A stretch of 64,000 nucleotides of DNA from Massilia aurea (lineage in GTDB: Bacteria > Pseudomonadota > Gammaproteobacteria > Burkholderiales > Burkholderiaceae_D), in contig NZ_JACHBX010000003.1 in assembly GCF_014200505.1 (NCBI RefSeq), positions 186,001 to 250,000 on the forward strand, in the 5' to 3' direction. Both the position numbers and the translations under genes were made by a program. Under the pieces are notes generated by a model. That model did no database searches, was not told the origin of the DNA, and saw only the letters and a list, made by a program, of their open reading frames with translations. Positions 53,066 to 63,060 of the stretch are shown in pieces (position 1 is the stretch's first letter; each line of letters starts with the position of its first letter).

Positions 53066-53938
53066 TCAGGCCAGGACTTCGGTCGCCTGGTTTTGCAGCA
53101 GGGCCAGCAGACGCGCAATTTCTTCGCGCATCTTGCGACGGTCGACGATCATGTCGACGGCGCCCTTCTGGACCAGGAACTCGGCGCGCTGGAAGCCTTC
53201 CGGCAGTTTCTCACGCACCGTGTTCTCGATGACGCGCGGGCCGGCAAAGCCAATCAGCGCCTTCGGCTCGGCGATGACGACGTCGCCCATGAACGCGAAC
53301 GAGGCCGAGACACCGCCCATCGTCGGATCGGTCAGCACACTGATGAACGGCAGCTTCTTCTCGGATAGCTTGGTCAGCATCGCGGTGGTCTTGGCCATCT
53401 GCATCAGCGACAGCAAACCCTCTTGCATGCGCGCGCCGCCAGTGGCGGTGATGCAAATGAACGGCACCTTCTGCTCGAGCGCAACCTGCGCGCCGCGCAC
53501 GAAGCGCTCACCGACTACCGAGCCCATCGAGCCACCCATGAATTCGAATTCGAAGCAGGCCACGACAACCGGCAAGCTCATGATCGAGCCACCCTGGACG
53601 ATCAGCGCATCGGTCTCGCCGGTGGCTTCCATCGCAGCCTTGAGGCGGTCCGGATACTTCTTGCTGTCCTTGAACTTCAGGGTATCGACTGGCAACGTCT
53701 CCTGGCCAATGTCGTAGCGACCGCCTTCGTCGAGCAGCGAATCCAGACGCGCACGGGCGCGGATGCGCATGTGGTGGGAGCACTTCGGGCACACGTGCAG
53801 GTTGGACTCGATATCCGCCCGGTACAGCACCGACTCGCACGACGGACACTTGACCCAGAGGCCCTCGGGCATGGTCTTGCGGTTAGCGGCATCGGAGCGC
53901 TGGATCCGAGGGGGCAGCAGTTTTTCCAACCAACTCAT
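53066..53938 (-). CDS. accD: Acetyl-CoA carboxylase carboxyltransferase subunit beta
   Basis: The 290-residue subunit has the N-terminal zinc finger (Cys31, 34, 50, 53 in [17 protein letters not shown]) and the carboxyltransferase fold with [18 protein letters not shown] and [28 protein letters not shown]. With AccA it transfers carboxyl from biotin to acetyl-CoA for fatty-acid synthesis. The start at [10 protein letters not shown] fits the family. It lies downstream of trp genes in the conserved order but is separated from trpA by a repeat island. Confidence 0.97.
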   Translation of the reverse strand: MSWLEKLLPPRIQRSDAANRKTMPEGLWVKCPSCESVLYRADIESNLHVCPKCSHHMRIRARARLDSLLDEGGRYDIGQETLPVDTLKFKDSKKYPDRLKAAMEATGETDALIVQGGSIMSLPVVVACFEFEFMGGSMGSVVGERFVRGAQVALEQKVPFICITATGGARMQEGLLSLMQMAKTTAMLTKLSEKKLPFISVLTDPTMGGVSASFAFMGDVVIAEPKALIGFAGPRVIENTVREKLPEGFQRAEFLVQKGAVDMIVDRRKMREEIARLLALLQNQATEVLA

Positions 53939-54082
53939 ATTCTCTCCTTTGCGGCAAATCTTACAGTGGGGCGTAGTGTAGCCGCTCGGAGGCAGCTTGT
54001 CGAATCGTAGCAAGCCACCAATATTGCCAACAAAACATCCCGCGCCGCCAGCACCCCGCGCCCACGGCCACCACCACCCAAC

Positions 54083-54301
54083 AATGAGGGTCAGAGTCGA
54101 ATTGTTTGACAACTTTCGACAATTTCCCAATAAATAGCACCGATCCTCGGCTGAATGAACGCCGAGTTTGATCTCCGAAGCAAAATGAGGGACAGAGTCA
54201 CGTTGATGAGCTAAATAATCAATTTCCCAACAATTGGGGTCAGAGTAGACTTATTGGGCAATTCCTCAAAGTTGTCAAACAATTCGACTCTGACCCTAAT
54301 T
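54083..54301. repeat. GGGTCAGAGTCGAATT repeat array, first part
   Basis: A forward unit at 54083-54116 and a reversed unit at 54268-54301 match at 33 of 34 bases and form a large inverted repeat. Two degenerate forward units lie between (54182-54206 and 54236-54262). The units are AATGAGGGTCAGAGTC-like followed by GAATTGTTTGACAACTTT. Such sequences often accompany REP-associated transposases, but none is present here. Confidence 0.75.
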
Positions 54302-54325
54302 TATTTACGCGGCAATTTTCGGCGA

Positions 54326-54610
54326 TTATTTCGCTGGCGAACCGATTTCGTTGACGGTGTATTCAACGCCTCCCAGGCGTACAGCCACGATGTTATAGAT
54401 CCACGCACTCAGCATTCCTGCCAGATAGACGCTGACGATATACACAACCGCAAACAGAATGACCACGCCGGCGCCAATGGGCGGGACCTCGACGCCCGTC
54501 AGGATGGCGAGGAGAAATATCGCCAAGACCGGGAGCATAGCGACGAAATAGACTGCCGCCAGCATCTTTCCAAACTGGGCCACTGCAATGTGCTTGACAC
54601 GCTTTTTCAT
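54326..54610 (-). CDS. Small membrane protein, DUF3566-like (94 aa)
   Basis: The 94-residue protein has two hydrophobic helices (MLAAVYFVAMLPVLAIFLLA and a second around VVILFAVVYIVSVYLAGMLS) and ends IYNIVAVRLGGVEYTVNEI. The opening HIAVAQFGKMLAAVYF and the closing N-x-V-A-x-x-x-GG-V/I-E pattern resemble small DUF3566-type membrane proteins of unknown function. GGGAG precedes the start. It lies inside the repeat array between trpA and accD, so it may have arrived or been retained with that island. Confidence 0.7.
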   Translation of the reverse strand: MKKRVKHIAVAQFGKMLAAVYFVAMLPVLAIFLLAILTGVEVPPIGAGVVILFAVVYIVSVYLAGMLSAWIYNIVAVRLGGVEYTVNEIGSPAK

Positions 54611-54778
54611 TGGACACTCCCTCAGGTTGCGCTACGGAGAGATCAATTTACTGAGGAAAAATGAAAAAGCTTTAAGCTGGCGCAACGGGCAGGAGAGATG
54701 TGGCAATACGCCTGTGATAAACCCAGCGGCCATAACCATCGCAACCGGACATTGAAAAGATTCAACGGGCAATCACAA
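54611..54778. other. Intergenic stretch within the repeat island
   Basis: About 170 bases between the small membrane protein gene and the second repeat cluster. No gene was recognised. It presumably holds the promoter of the small gene. Confidence 0.4.
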
Positions 54779-54914
54779 AAAGTTGTCAAACAATTCGACT
54801 CTGACCCTAATTGCATTGCAAGAGCTTGGAGGCAATCGCAATGAGGGTCAGTGTCGAATTAAGTGACAACATTTTCCGGAGAAATTGCTCAATAATTCGA
54901 CTCTGACCCTCATT
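54779..54914. repeat. GGGTCAGAGTCGAATT repeat array, second part
   Basis: A reversed unit at 54779-54812 is identical over 34 bases to the one at 54268-54301. A forward unit follows at 54840-54873 and another reversed unit at 54883-54914. Adjacent forward and reversed units can fold as a long hairpin immediately after trpA. Confidence 0.75.
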
Positions 54915-54931
54915 GAAATGACGGTGGCGGG

Positions 54932-55732
54932 TTAGCGGGCGTCGAGGGCGGTGCGGATGGTGGTGGTGAAGGCGCGGACGGCGTCGACGGTCTGGTCTGG
55001 CGGGCTGTTTTCGATTTCCTGGATGATACGGCTGCCGATCACGACGGCGTCGGCCACTTCGGCGACGGCGCGCGCTGTTGCGCCGTCGCGGATGCCGAAG
55101 CCCACGCCGATCGGCAGCTTGACATGCTCGCGGATCGCGGCCACGCGGCGGGCGACGTCGGCGGTGTCGATGGTGCCGGCGCCCGTCACGCCTTTCAGCG
55201 AGACGTAATAGCTGAAGCCGCCGCCGTACTGGGCCACTTGCTTGACGCGCTCCGTGGTCGACGTTGGCGCGAGCAGGAAGATCAGGTCCAGGCCGTTGTC
55301 GCGCATCTCGGTCGCAAACGCGGCGCATTCTTCGGGCGGGTAGTCGACGACGATGGCGCCGTCAGCGCCCGCTTCTTTGGCGCAGCGGATGAATTCGGTC
55401 TGGCCGATGCGCTCGATCGGATTCGCGTAGCCCATCAGGACCACCGGCGTGTCGGGGTCGTTCTTGCGAAATTCGCGCACGAAGCCGAACACGTCTTTCA
55501 GGCCGACGTTGAATTTCAGGGCGCGCTCGCAGGCGCGCTGGATGACCGGGCCTTCGGCCATCGGATCCGAAAATGGCACGCCCAGCTCGAGGACGTTGGC
55601 GCCGCCCTCCACCAGTGCGTGCATCAGCGGGACGGTCAGTTCAGGGCCGGGATCACCCGCGGTGATGAAGGTAACGAGCGCGGTCTTGTTGTCCGCTTTA
55701 AGTGCGGTAAAAGTCTGTGCGATGCGGGACAT
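54932..55732 (-). CDS. trpA: Tryptophan synthase alpha chain
   Basis: The 266-residue subunit cleaves indole-3-glycerol phosphate. The catalytic Glu is in [16 protein letters not shown] and the catalytic Asp in [14 protein letters not shown], and the phosphate loop includes [12 protein letters not shown]. It lies 75 bases after trpB, with a stable hairpin between. The downstream side is occupied by the repeat array, not directly by accD. Confidence 0.96.
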   Translation of the reverse strand: MSRIAQTFTALKADNKTALVTFITAGDPGPELTVPLMHALVEGGANVLELGVPFSDPMAEGPVIQRACERALKFNVGLKDVFGFVREFRKNDPDTPVVLMGYANPIERIGQTEFIRCAKEAGADGAIVVDYPPEECAAFATEMRDNGLDLIFLLAPTSTTERVKQVAQYGGGFSYYVSLKGVTGAGTIDTADVARRVAAIREHVKLPIGVGFGIRDGATARAVAEVADAVVIGSRIIQEIENSPPDQTVDAVRAFTTTIRTALDAR

Positions 55733-55764
55733 GCTGGGTTCCTCTGATAATCGGAAAAGGCGAA

Positions 55765-55784
55765 TGCCCCGGCTGACCGGGGCA
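55765..55784 (-). promoter_or_regulatory. Intercistronic hairpin between trpB and trpA
   Basis: TGCCCCGG-CTGA-CCGGGGCA is a strong stem with a tetraloop between the two genes. On the minus strand TTCGCCTTTT follows, so it may cause partial termination or stabilise mRNA ends. Confidence 0.5.
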
Positions 55785-55807
55785 CGATGAGATGGTTGAT
55801 GCCGGCA

Positions 55808-57061
55808 TCAGCCGAAATCAAGCCCCATCCGCTGCGCCACCGTGTGCATGTCCTTGTCGCCACGGCCCGACAGATTGACCAGGATGATCTGGTCCTTCGG
55901 CAGCGTTGCCGCCAGCTTCACCGCATACGCGATCGCGTGCGACGATTCCAGCGCCGGGATGATGCCTTCGATGCGGCAGCAGTCGTGGAACGCCTGCAGC
56001 GCTTCATCGTCCGTGATCGATACGTACTCGGCGCGCAGCGTGTCCTTCAGCCACGCGTGCTCGGGCCCGACGCCCGGATAATCCAGGCCCGCCGATACTG
56101 AGTGCGTCTCGATGATCTGCCCGTTCTCGTCCTGCAGCAGATAGGTGCGGTTACCGTGCAGCACACCTGGCAGGCCGGACGTCAGCGAGGCCGAGTGCTT
56201 GCCCGAATCCAGGCCCTCCCCTGCTGCCTCGACGCCCACCAGCTTGACGCCGGGCTCGCCGATATACGGATAGAAGATGCCCATCGCGTTCGAGCCGCCA
56301 CCGATGCAGGCGACGACGTAGTCGGGCTGGCGCCCCGTCATCGCAGGCATCTGCACGCGGCACTCTTCGCCGATCACCGCCTGGAAGTCGCGCACCATCA
56401 TCGGATACGGGTGCGGGCCGGCCACGGTGCCGATGATGTAGAACGTGTTTTCGATGTTCGTGACCCAGTCGCGCATCGCTTCGTTGAGCGCATCCTTGAG
56501 CGTTTTGGAGCCCGATTCCACCGGCACCACGGTCGCGCCCAGGAGCTTCATGCGGTACACGTTCTGGGCCTGGCGCTTGACGTCTTCGCTGCCCATGTAG
56601 ATCACGCATTCCAGGCCGAAGCGCGCGCAGATGGTCGCGGTGGCCACGCCGTGCTGGCCGGCGCCGGTTTCGGCGATGATGCGCGGCTTGCCCATGCGCC
56701 GCGCCAGCAGCGCCTGGCCGATCACATTGTTGATCTTGTGCGCGCCGGTGTGGTTCAGGTCTTCGCGCTTGAGGTAGACCTGCGCGCCGCCCGCCATTTC
56801 GGACCAGCGCCGCGCGTGGTACACGGGCGACGGCCGGCCGACGAAGTGGGCCAGCTCGTAGCGGTACTCTTCAAGGAATTCCTGGTCTTGCGCGTACTTC
56901 GCGTAGGCTTCGCTCAACTCGGCGAGTGCGTGCGTCAGCGTCTCGGCGACGAACGAGCCGCCGTAGGGGCCAAAGTGCCCCTGCGCGTTTGGCAGGGCGT
57001 AATCAGGGGTCTTGAACAGCGGGGCGGCGTTAGGCGCTGCCTTGAATGGGATGTTCTGCAT
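55808..57061 (-). CDS. trpB: Tryptophan synthase beta chain
   Basis: The 417-residue PLP enzyme joins indole and serine. The cofactor Lys is in [18 protein letters not shown], with [18 protein letters not shown] and the phosphate-binding [12 protein letters not shown] also present. The start at [10 protein letters not shown] overlaps the end of trpF by about 32 bases, indicating coupling. Confidence 0.97.
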   Translation of the reverse strand: MQNIPFKAAPNAAPLFKTPDYALPNAQGHFGPYGGSFVAETLTHALAELSEAYAKYAQDQEFLEEYRYELAHFVGRPSPVYHARRWSEMAGGAQVYLKREDLNHTGAHKINNVIGQALLARRMGKPRIIAETGAGQHGVATATICARFGLECVIYMGSEDVKRQAQNVYRMKLLGATVVPVESGSKTLKDALNEAMRDWVTNIENTFYIIGTVAGPHPYPMMVRDFQAVIGEECRVQMPAMTGRQPDYVVACIGGGSNAMGIFYPYIGEPGVKLVGVEAAGEGLDSGKHSASLTSGLPGVLHGNRTYLLQDENGQIIETHSVSAGLDYPGVGPEHAWLKDTLRAEYVSITDDEALQAFHDCCRIEGIIPALESSHAIAYAVKLAATLPKDQIILVNLSGRGDKDMHTVAQRMGLDFG

Positions 57062-57737
57062 GGTATGTCTCGCTATGAATAGTGGCATCGGCTGCCCGCA
57101 CGGCCGCGACAAACGCGGCCATCTTGCGGGCGTCCTTGATACCTTTTGCGGCTTCGACACCACTGCTGATGTCGACGGCAAAAGGCCGAAGGCGTACGAC
57201 ACCGTCAGTGGTGTTGTGTACGTTCAAGCCACCACTCAAAACGACCCGAGGCGCGAGCTCTTTTGGGATGAGAGACCAATCGAAGACCTTTCCTGCGCCG
57301 CCATAAGCGTCCACGTAGGTGTCAAGCAGAAGGCTTGAGAACCATGGACTGGCGGTGCGGTATGCAAGCTCACATTCTAGCAGCGTGCCAGGGATCGTGT
57401 CAGGCTTGACCCGAAACGCGCGCATGAACGGGCGCTGGACGGCCGCCGCAATCGCTGCGCACTGCTCGACCGTCTCATCGCCATGGAACTGGATCAGCGC
57501 GAGCGGCATCGCCGCCGCGACTTCCTGCACCTCGGCCAAGGTGGGATTGACGAACAGCGCGACGCCACTGACAAACGGCGGCAGGCCGGCGCACAAAGCG
57601 CCAGCGCGCGCTGGCGTGACGTAGCGTGGGCTCTTCGGGTAGAACACAAAGCCCAGGGCATCGGCGCCCACGGCGACAGCGGCGCTCAGGTCTTCTTCGC
57701 GGGTGATGCCGCAGATTTTGATACGGGTGCGTTGCAT
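57030..57737 (-). CDS. trpF: Phosphoribosylanthranilate isomerase
   Basis: The 235-residue TIM-barrel enzyme begins [17 protein letters not shown] with the catalytic Cys in [29 protein letters not shown] and the Asp in [17 protein letters not shown] follow. AAGGA precedes the ATG. It is 8 bases after truA and overlaps trpB, forming a tight truA-trpF-trpB-trpA unit. Confidence 0.97.
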   Translation of the reverse strand: MQRTRIKICGITREEDLSAAVAVGADALGFVFYPKSPRYVTPARAGALCAGLPPFVSGVALFVNPTLAEVQEVAAAMPLALIQFHGDETVEQCAAIAAAVQRPFMRAFRVKPDTIPGTLLECELAYRTASPWFSSLLLDTYVDAYGGAGKVFDWSLIPKELAPRVVLSGGLNVHNTTDGVVRLRPFAVDISSGVEAAKGIKDARKMAAFVAAVRAADATIHSETYHAEHPIQGSA

Positions 57738-57745
57738 GAGGGTCC

Positions 57746-58546
57746 TTACAACCAGGGGAGCGGCGCGACCGCTTCCTGCGGCAGCTTCCAGATCGGATCG
57801 TACTCGATCTTCGCAAAATACAGGCCGTCGGGCATGAAGGTTGGCGCGGCCACGTCGCGCGAGCGGCTCTCGAGCACCTCGTGCATCCAGTCCGGCTCTT
57901 GCCGCCCCAGCCCGACATACACGAGCGAGCCGACGATATTGCGCACCATGTGATGCAGGAAGGCGCTGGCGCGCAGCGTGAAGACGATGATGTCGCCATG
58001 GCGCTCGATGCGCACTTCGTGCATGTCCTTGACCGGGGTCTTGGCCTGGCAGCTCGACGCGCGAAACGCCGAGAAGTCGTGCGTGCCGATCAGGTGGCGC
58101 GCGGCGTCGATCATGCGCTCGACATCGAGCGGCCGGAACATCCAGCCGGCGCGGTTCGACAGCAGCGCCGATGGCGTCGGATGGTTGTACAGCACGTAGT
58201 GGTAGGTGCGCGAGCGGGCCGAGAAGCGCGCATGGAATTCCAGCCCGTCCTCGCCCAGCGGCACCTCTTTGGCCCAGCGCACGACGATGGAATCGGGCAG
58301 GAAGGTGTTCACGCCGCGCACCCAGGCCTGCGTCGGGCGCACGAGATCCGTGTCGAAGTGGACCACCTGCTCGATCGCGTGCACGCCGGTGTCGGTACGG
58401 CCGGCACACGTGGTGGCCAGCGGCGTGCAGGCGAACTTCTCGAGCGCCATTTCAAGACGGTCCTGGACCGTATTGCGCTCCGGCTGTTTTTGGTAGCCGT
58501 TCCAACCGGTGCCGATGTACTGGACACCCAGAACAATTCGCGTCAC
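57746..58546 (-). CDS. truA: tRNA pseudouridine(38-40) synthase
   Basis: The 266-residue enzyme has the catalytic Asp in AGRTDTGVHAIEQVVHF and the TruA segments YIGTGWNGYQKQP and FLHHMVRNIVGSLVYVG. It modifies positions 38-40 of tRNA anticodon arms. Its start overlaps the fimV stop by four bases. Confidence 0.97.
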   Translation of the reverse strand: MTRIVLGVQYIGTGWNGYQKQPERNTVQDRLEMALEKFACTPLATTCAGRTDTGVHAIEQVVHFDTDLVRPTQAWVRGVNTFLPDSIVVRWAKEVPLGEDGLEFHARFSARSRTYHYVLYNHPTPSALLSNRAGWMFRPLDVERMIDAARHLIGTHDFSAFRASSCQAKTPVKDMHEVRIERHGDIIVFTLRASAFLHHMVRNIVGSLVYVGLGRQEPDWMHEVLESRSRDVAAPTFMPDGLYFAKIEYDPIWKLPQEAVAPLPWL

Positions 58547-61500
58547 GCCAGCAGCTCTCGCATCGCGCTGGCACGGCCAACCTGCTCGGTGCTGCCGCCC
58601 TTGATGACTTCATCGAGCAGTTCGCGTGCGCCTTCCTTGTCGCCGATTTCCTGATAAGCCACGGCCAGATCGAGCTTGGTTTCCATTTCCATGTGCTCGG
58701 GCGAGAGCGGGGCCGGCGCTGCAGCCATGTCGTCGACCGGGTCAGCATCGAACGCCGCTGGCGTCGGCGCATCGGCCGTCGCCGATGCCGGCAGATCCAG
58801 ATCGAAGTCGAGCGCGTCGAGCGAGTTGCGCTGCAGCGTTGGTGCATCATTGACCGGGGGCGCAGACAATTCTTCGGGCGCCGGCACGGGCGCCGGGGTG
58901 TCCGGCAGATCGAACATGTCGAACGGATCGTCCTGACGCGCCGCGAAGTCTTTCGGCTCGGCGCCGCCAGACGCGCGCGGCTCGTTCGGCACGCCAAAGT
59001 CCATCGCGTCCAGATCGAACAGCGGATCTTCTGACGCGCTCGCGTTCGAGGAAGCACGCACGGCAGGCAGCGGATCGTTCACGGGCGCCGGCGTGGCCGG
59101 GGTGACCGGTGCGCCAAAGTCCATCGAGTCGAGGTCGAACAGCGGATCGCTCGGCGCCGCGGTGGCGTCCGCCGATTGCGCCGGGCTGGCCGGCAGCGAC
59201 GGCAAACCGTCGAAGTCCTTGGCGAGACCCGCCATGTCGACCGGGGTGGCCTGCACTTGCGGCTGCGGCGTCAGGTCAAGCGAGAAGTCGTCACGCGCAT
59301 CGGCCGGAGTGGCTGCAGTAGACTGGACCGGCTGTCCGGCAGGCGGCGCATCGAAGTCCATGTCGAATTCGAGATCATTGACATCGGTCGACAGCGTGGA
59401 TTCGGGCTTGCCTGCCGCTGCCGGCGGCAGCATGTCGAAATCGAGGTCCGGCACGGCCGTCGCATCCGGGTCGGGCCGGCTTGCAGGCGCCGGCGCCGGC
59501 GTCGGCTCCGTGCGTTCGGCATCGGTCACCGGCTCGAACGTCAGCCCGCCAAGGTCGAAGTCGAGCGTGTTGTCATCAAGGCGTGGCGCCGCCACCGGTT
59601 CGGCTTGCGGCGCCGCGGTGCGGTCCGCATCGTCCTTCGACAGCGAGAGCGCAGACGCACCGGCGATGGCGCCGGCAGCGGCCGCGCCGGCAATGGTGCC
59701 AACGTTGCTGTCGGTACCCGCTGCCGGCTCGTCAGCACGCAGCGCATCCTGATACTGCTGCGACAGGATGGCCTGCTGGCTGCGCTCCTGCGCCGACGGC
59801 GTGTGCGCCGGGGCTGGCGCGGCGTTCGCGTACAGCGGGTTTTGCGGATCGATCCCCAGGCCCAGCGCCGCAGCGTGTGCCCAGTCGTCGCCCTGGCCGT
59901 TCGTGAGCGCATGCAGCTCGCGCGCCTGCACCTCGAACGCGCGGGCATCTTTGCGCGTAGCGTAGATCTCGAGCAGTTTCAACCGCACCGGATGACGGTC
60001 CGGATGCGTGCGCAGCGCTTCCTTCAGGATTTCCTCGGCCTGCGCATCGCGGCCATAGGCGATGTACACGTCGGCTTCGGCGACCGGATCGACTTCATTC
60101 GTATCGAGCTGGCTGGCCGATGGCGCGAAGCTCGAATTGAAGACGCTGTTGTTGGTGTCGACGCTCTGGCCGCCGCTTTCGGCGAACAGCGACTGGGCGC
60201 TGGCGCCCGGTGCGCCCAGCACCGACGGTTCGGTCGGCACCGGTTTCACTGGCGGGGCATTGCGCTTGCGGCGCTGCGCGATGCCAAACAGGATCAGGAG
60301 CAGCACCAGGAGGGCTGCAGCGATATAGAGCATATTGTCCAGCAGCGTGTCGACCAGGCCTTTTTCTGGTTCCGGCGCCGGCACCGGCTTTTTCAGGCGT
60401 GGATGCGTGACCGGCTTGGCCGGCGTCGCCACCACGGGCGCTGCTGCGGCGGCCTGCTCGGCTTCGGCGCCCGCGCGGCTCGGCACCGTCATCAGGTTTT
60501 CCAGTTCGCCGACGTTCTTTTCGAGTTCCTTGACGCGGGCCTCGGCCTGTTCGAGTTCGCGCTGCTTGGCCAGCGTGTCTTCGACGCTGGCGGTGCCGGT
60601 CTGCGGCGTGCCGGCGGCGCCTGCCGTGGCCTTCGACAGACGCAGCTTGTCCTGCGCTTCGTTGGCGGCGGTCGGTTGTTCTTCGACGCGCGCGGTCACG
60701 CGCCCGGTCGCGCTCTGGCCGCCCTGCGGCGCGCTGGCCGGGGTGCTGGCGGCGACCTGGCCGGCGAGCTTGTTCCGGTAGGCGTCGAAGTCCGCCGCAT
60801 GCGCCACGACCACGCCGCGCGCTTCGCTCTGGCTCGCGCCGCCACGCAGCGCGTCGCTATCGGGCACGCTCAGGATCTGGCCCGACTTCAGGCGGTTCAT
60901 GTTGTTGCCGATGAAGGCCTCGGGATTGGCGCGGTACAGCGCCACGAGCATCATGTCGAGCGAGATCTCGGCCGGCTTCACGCGGGTGGCAATGCCACTG
61001 AGCGTATCGCCGCGACGCACGCGGTAGGTGCTTTCGGCCGCTGCTGCATCGCGCTGCGCCGCCTGGCGCTGGGCGCCCTCGCGTGCGGCGGCGATGCGGG
61101 CCCGCTCGGCTGCGTCGGCGGCCGGTGCAGCTGCAGCAGCGGCGGCAGATGCTGCAACGGCCGGCTGCGACGTTGTACGCGGCGCCGGGGTGCTGGCCAC
61201 CTGCGCCGGCTGCGTCGTGCGCAGTTCGGCCGGATCGAGCAGGAACGTGTACTCGCGCACCAGGCGCCCGTTATTCCAGGTTAGCTCGAGCAGCATGTCG
61301 ACGAACGGCTCGTTCAGAGGCTGGCTGGAATTGACGCGAATAATCTGGCGGCCACCGCGCTGCTCGACGGCGAAACGCAGCGACAGCAGCGCCGGATTGA
61401 AGTCGATGTTCGCACTGCGGAAGGCTTCGGGCGTTGCCAGCTTGACGGCCATGCTGGCCGGGTCTTCGCCGGCGCTGGTCGTCAGTTCGATCTCGGCGCG

Positions 61501-61647
61501 CAGTGGCTGGCCAAGTGCCGACAACACGGTCAATTTTCCAAGCCCGGCCGCGCTGGCGGCGGAAGTGACGAACACTGCACTGGCAATCGCCGCAGTGAGG
61601 GTTTTCAACGCAGGTGCCATGAGCTGAGATTGTTCCGAAAAATGCAT
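58543..61647 (-). CDS. fimV: FimV-like peptidoglycan-binding and TPR protein
   Basis: The 1034-residue protein has a signal peptide, the FimV N-terminal domain (AAGLGKLTVLSALGQPLRAEIEL, residues 34-54) and a LysM domain at about 208-263 (YRVRRGDTLSGIA). A coiled-coil region, a single membrane helix (MLYIAAALLVLLLILFGIA), a long acidic low-complexity cytoplasmic region with repeated LFDLDSMDFG-type motifs and a C-terminal helical FimV domain follow. FimV organises type IV pilus and polar proteins. The second Met (residue 10) is an alternative start; neither has a strong ribosome site. Its position between asd and truA is standard. Confidence 0.93.
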   Translation of the reverse strand: MHFSEQSQLMAPALKTLTAAIASAVFVTSAASAAGLGKLTVLSALGQPLRAEIELTTSAGEDPASMAVKLATPEAFRSANIDFNPALLSLRFAVEQRGGRQIIRVNSSQPLNEPFVDMLLELTWNNGRLVREYTFLLDPAELRTTQPAQVASTPAPRTTSQPAVAASAAAAAAAPAADAAERARIAAAREGAQRQAAQRDAAAAESTYRVRRGDTLSGIATRVKPAEISLDMMLVALYRANPEAFIGNNMNRLKSGQILSVPDSDALRGGASQSEARGVVVAHAADFDAYRNKLAGQVAASTPASAPQGGQSATGRVTARVEEQPTAANEAQDKLRLSKATAGAAGTPQTGTASVEDTLAKQRELEQAEARVKELEKNVGELENLMTVPSRAGAEAEQAAAAAPVVATPAKPVTHPRLKKPVPAPEPEKGLVDTLLDNMLYIAAALLVLLLILFGIAQRRKRNAPPVKPVPTEPSVLGAPGASAQSLFAESGGQSVDTNNSVFNSSFAPSASQLDTNEVDPVAEADVYIAYGRDAQAEEILKEALRTHPDRHPVRLKLLEIYATRKDARAFEVQARELHALTNGQGDDWAHAAALGLGIDPQNPLYANAAPAPAHTPSAQERSQQAILSQQYQDALRADEPAAGTDSNVGTIAGAAAAGAIAGASALSLSKDDADRTAAPQAEPVAAPRLDDNTLDFDLGGLTFEPVTDAERTEPTPAPAPASRPDPDATAVPDLDFDMLPPAAAGKPESTLSTDVNDLEFDMDFDAPPAGQPVQSTAATPADARDDFSLDLTPQPQVQATPVDMAGLAKDFDGLPSLPASPAQSADATAAPSDPLFDLDSMDFGAPVTPATPAPVNDPLPAVRASSNASASEDPLFDLDAMDFGVPNEPRASGGAEPKDFAARQDDPFDMFDLPDTPAPVPAPEELSAPPVNDAPTLQRNSLDALDFDLDLPASATADAPTPAAFDADPVDDMAAAPAPLSPEHMEMETKLDLAVAYQEIGDKEGARELLDEVIKGGSTEQVGRASAMRELLA

Positions 61648-61856
61648 AGTGAGCAGCGAGTAAGTTGGCCGAGGGAAAGACGGTTTCCCGGAGTCTCAAC
61701 ATAACATCATGCTCTAGGGCACGCAAGCGATGCGCACGTTTACAGCAGGGGGAACAGGGTGTTTTGTGGCCTGCGAGACATGCCTTTACGGGGTTCGATA
61801 ACCACCAGACATGGTAGTTGCAAGGAATGCAACCGGCGATGACGAACTGGAAATGA

Positions 61857-61883
61857 CGGGCCGGCTGCGAGACAGCCGGCCCG
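61857..61883 (-). terminator. Terminator-like hairpin after asd
   Basis: CGGGCCGGCT and AGCCGGCCCG pair over a 7-base loop, 23 bases after the asd stop codon on the minus strand. The T run after it is short. Confidence 0.5.
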
Positions 61884-61906
61884 GGGTATTGCAACAGTCC
61901 AGGGGC

Positions 61907-63034
61907 TTAACGCTCCAGCACGATACGCAGCATGCGGCGCAGCGGCTCGGCCGCGCCCCACAGCAGCTGGTCGCCAACCGTGAACGCCGACAGGTAATCG
62001 TCACCCATCGACATCTTGCGCAGGCGGCCCACCGGGATGGTCAGCCCGCCCGTGACGGCGGCCGGCGACAGGTCGCGCATCGATGCTTCGCGGTTGTTCG
62101 GCACAACCTTCGTCCACGCGTTGTGCGAGGCGATGATGTCGCTGATCTCGTCCAGCGGCACGTCCTTCGTCAGCTTGATCGTCAGCGCCTGCGAGTGACA
62201 GCGCATCGCGCCGATGCGCACGCACAGGCCATCGACGGGAATGGGCTTGGCGTCGAAGCCCGCACCGCGACCGAGGATCTTGTTGGTCTCGGCGCCGGCC
62301 TTCCACTCTTCTTTCGACTGGCCGTTGCCCAGGTCCTTGTCGATCCACGGGATCAGGTTGCCGGCCAGCGGCACGCCGAACTGCTTCGTTTCGTCAGCCG
62401 ACAAACCATGCTGCGTGGCCAGCACGGTGCGATCGATTTCGAGGATCGCCGATGCCGGGTTGTCCAGCAGCGGCTTGATTGCGCTGTTGATCGTGCCGAA
62501 CTGGGTGAGCAGTTCGCGCATGTGCTGCGCACCGCCGCCCGAAGCCGCCTGGTAGGTCATCGACGTCATCCACTCGACCAGGCCTGCCTCGAACAGGCCG
62601 CCCAGGCCGATCAGCATGCACGACACGGTGCAGTTGCCGCCGATGTAGTTCTTCACGCCGCGCGACAGCGCGGCGTCGATCACGGCGCGGTTGACCGGAT
62701 CGAGCACAATGACCGCGTCGTCGTTCATGCGCAGCGTGGACGCAGCGTCGATCCAGTAGCCGTTCCAGCCGGCCGCGCGCAGTTGCGGGAACACCTCGCT
62801 CGTGTAGTCGCCGCCCTGGCAGGAAATGATGATCTCGCATTTGGAGAGCTCGGCGATGTCGCTCGCGCTCTTCAGGGTGGTTTCATTCTTCGCCATCGCC
62901 GGCGCGGCGCCGCCCGGATTCGACGTCGTGAAGAACACGGGCTCGATGTGGTCGAAATCGCCCTCTTCCTGCATGCGCTGCATCAGGACCGAGCCAACCA
63001 TGCCGCGCCAACCTACCAGACCAACTAATTTCAT
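61907..63034 (-). CDS. asd: Aspartate-semialdehyde dehydrogenase
   Basis: The 375-residue enzyme reduces aspartyl phosphate in the Lys/Thr/Met/diaminopimelate pathway. The opening [21 protein letters not shown] is the NADP-binding site, the catalytic Cys is in [13 protein letters not shown], and the His is in [16 protein letters not shown]. It lies 26 bases after leuB, a conserved arrangement in Burkholderiales. Confidence 0.97.
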   Translation of the reverse strand: MKLVGLVGWRGMVGSVLMQRMQEEGDFDHIEPVFFTTSNPGGAAPAMAKNETTLKSASDIAELSKCEIIISCQGGDYTSEVFPQLRAAGWNGYWIDAASTLRMNDDAVIVLDPVNRAVIDAALSRGVKNYIGGNCTVSCMLIGLGGLFEAGLVEWMTSMTYQAASGGGAQHMRELLTQFGTINSAIKPLLDNPASAILEIDRTVLATQHGLSADETKQFGVPLAGNLIPWIDKDLGNGQSKEEWKAGAETNKILGRGAGFDAKPIPVDGLCVRIGAMRCHSQALTIKLTKDVPLDEISDIIASHNAWTKVVPNNREASMRDLSPAAVTGGLTIPVGRLRKMSMGDDYLSAFTVGDQLLWGAAEPLRRMLRIVLER

Positions 63035-63060
63035 CGTCTTCTTTCAGTGTGATTACAGTG

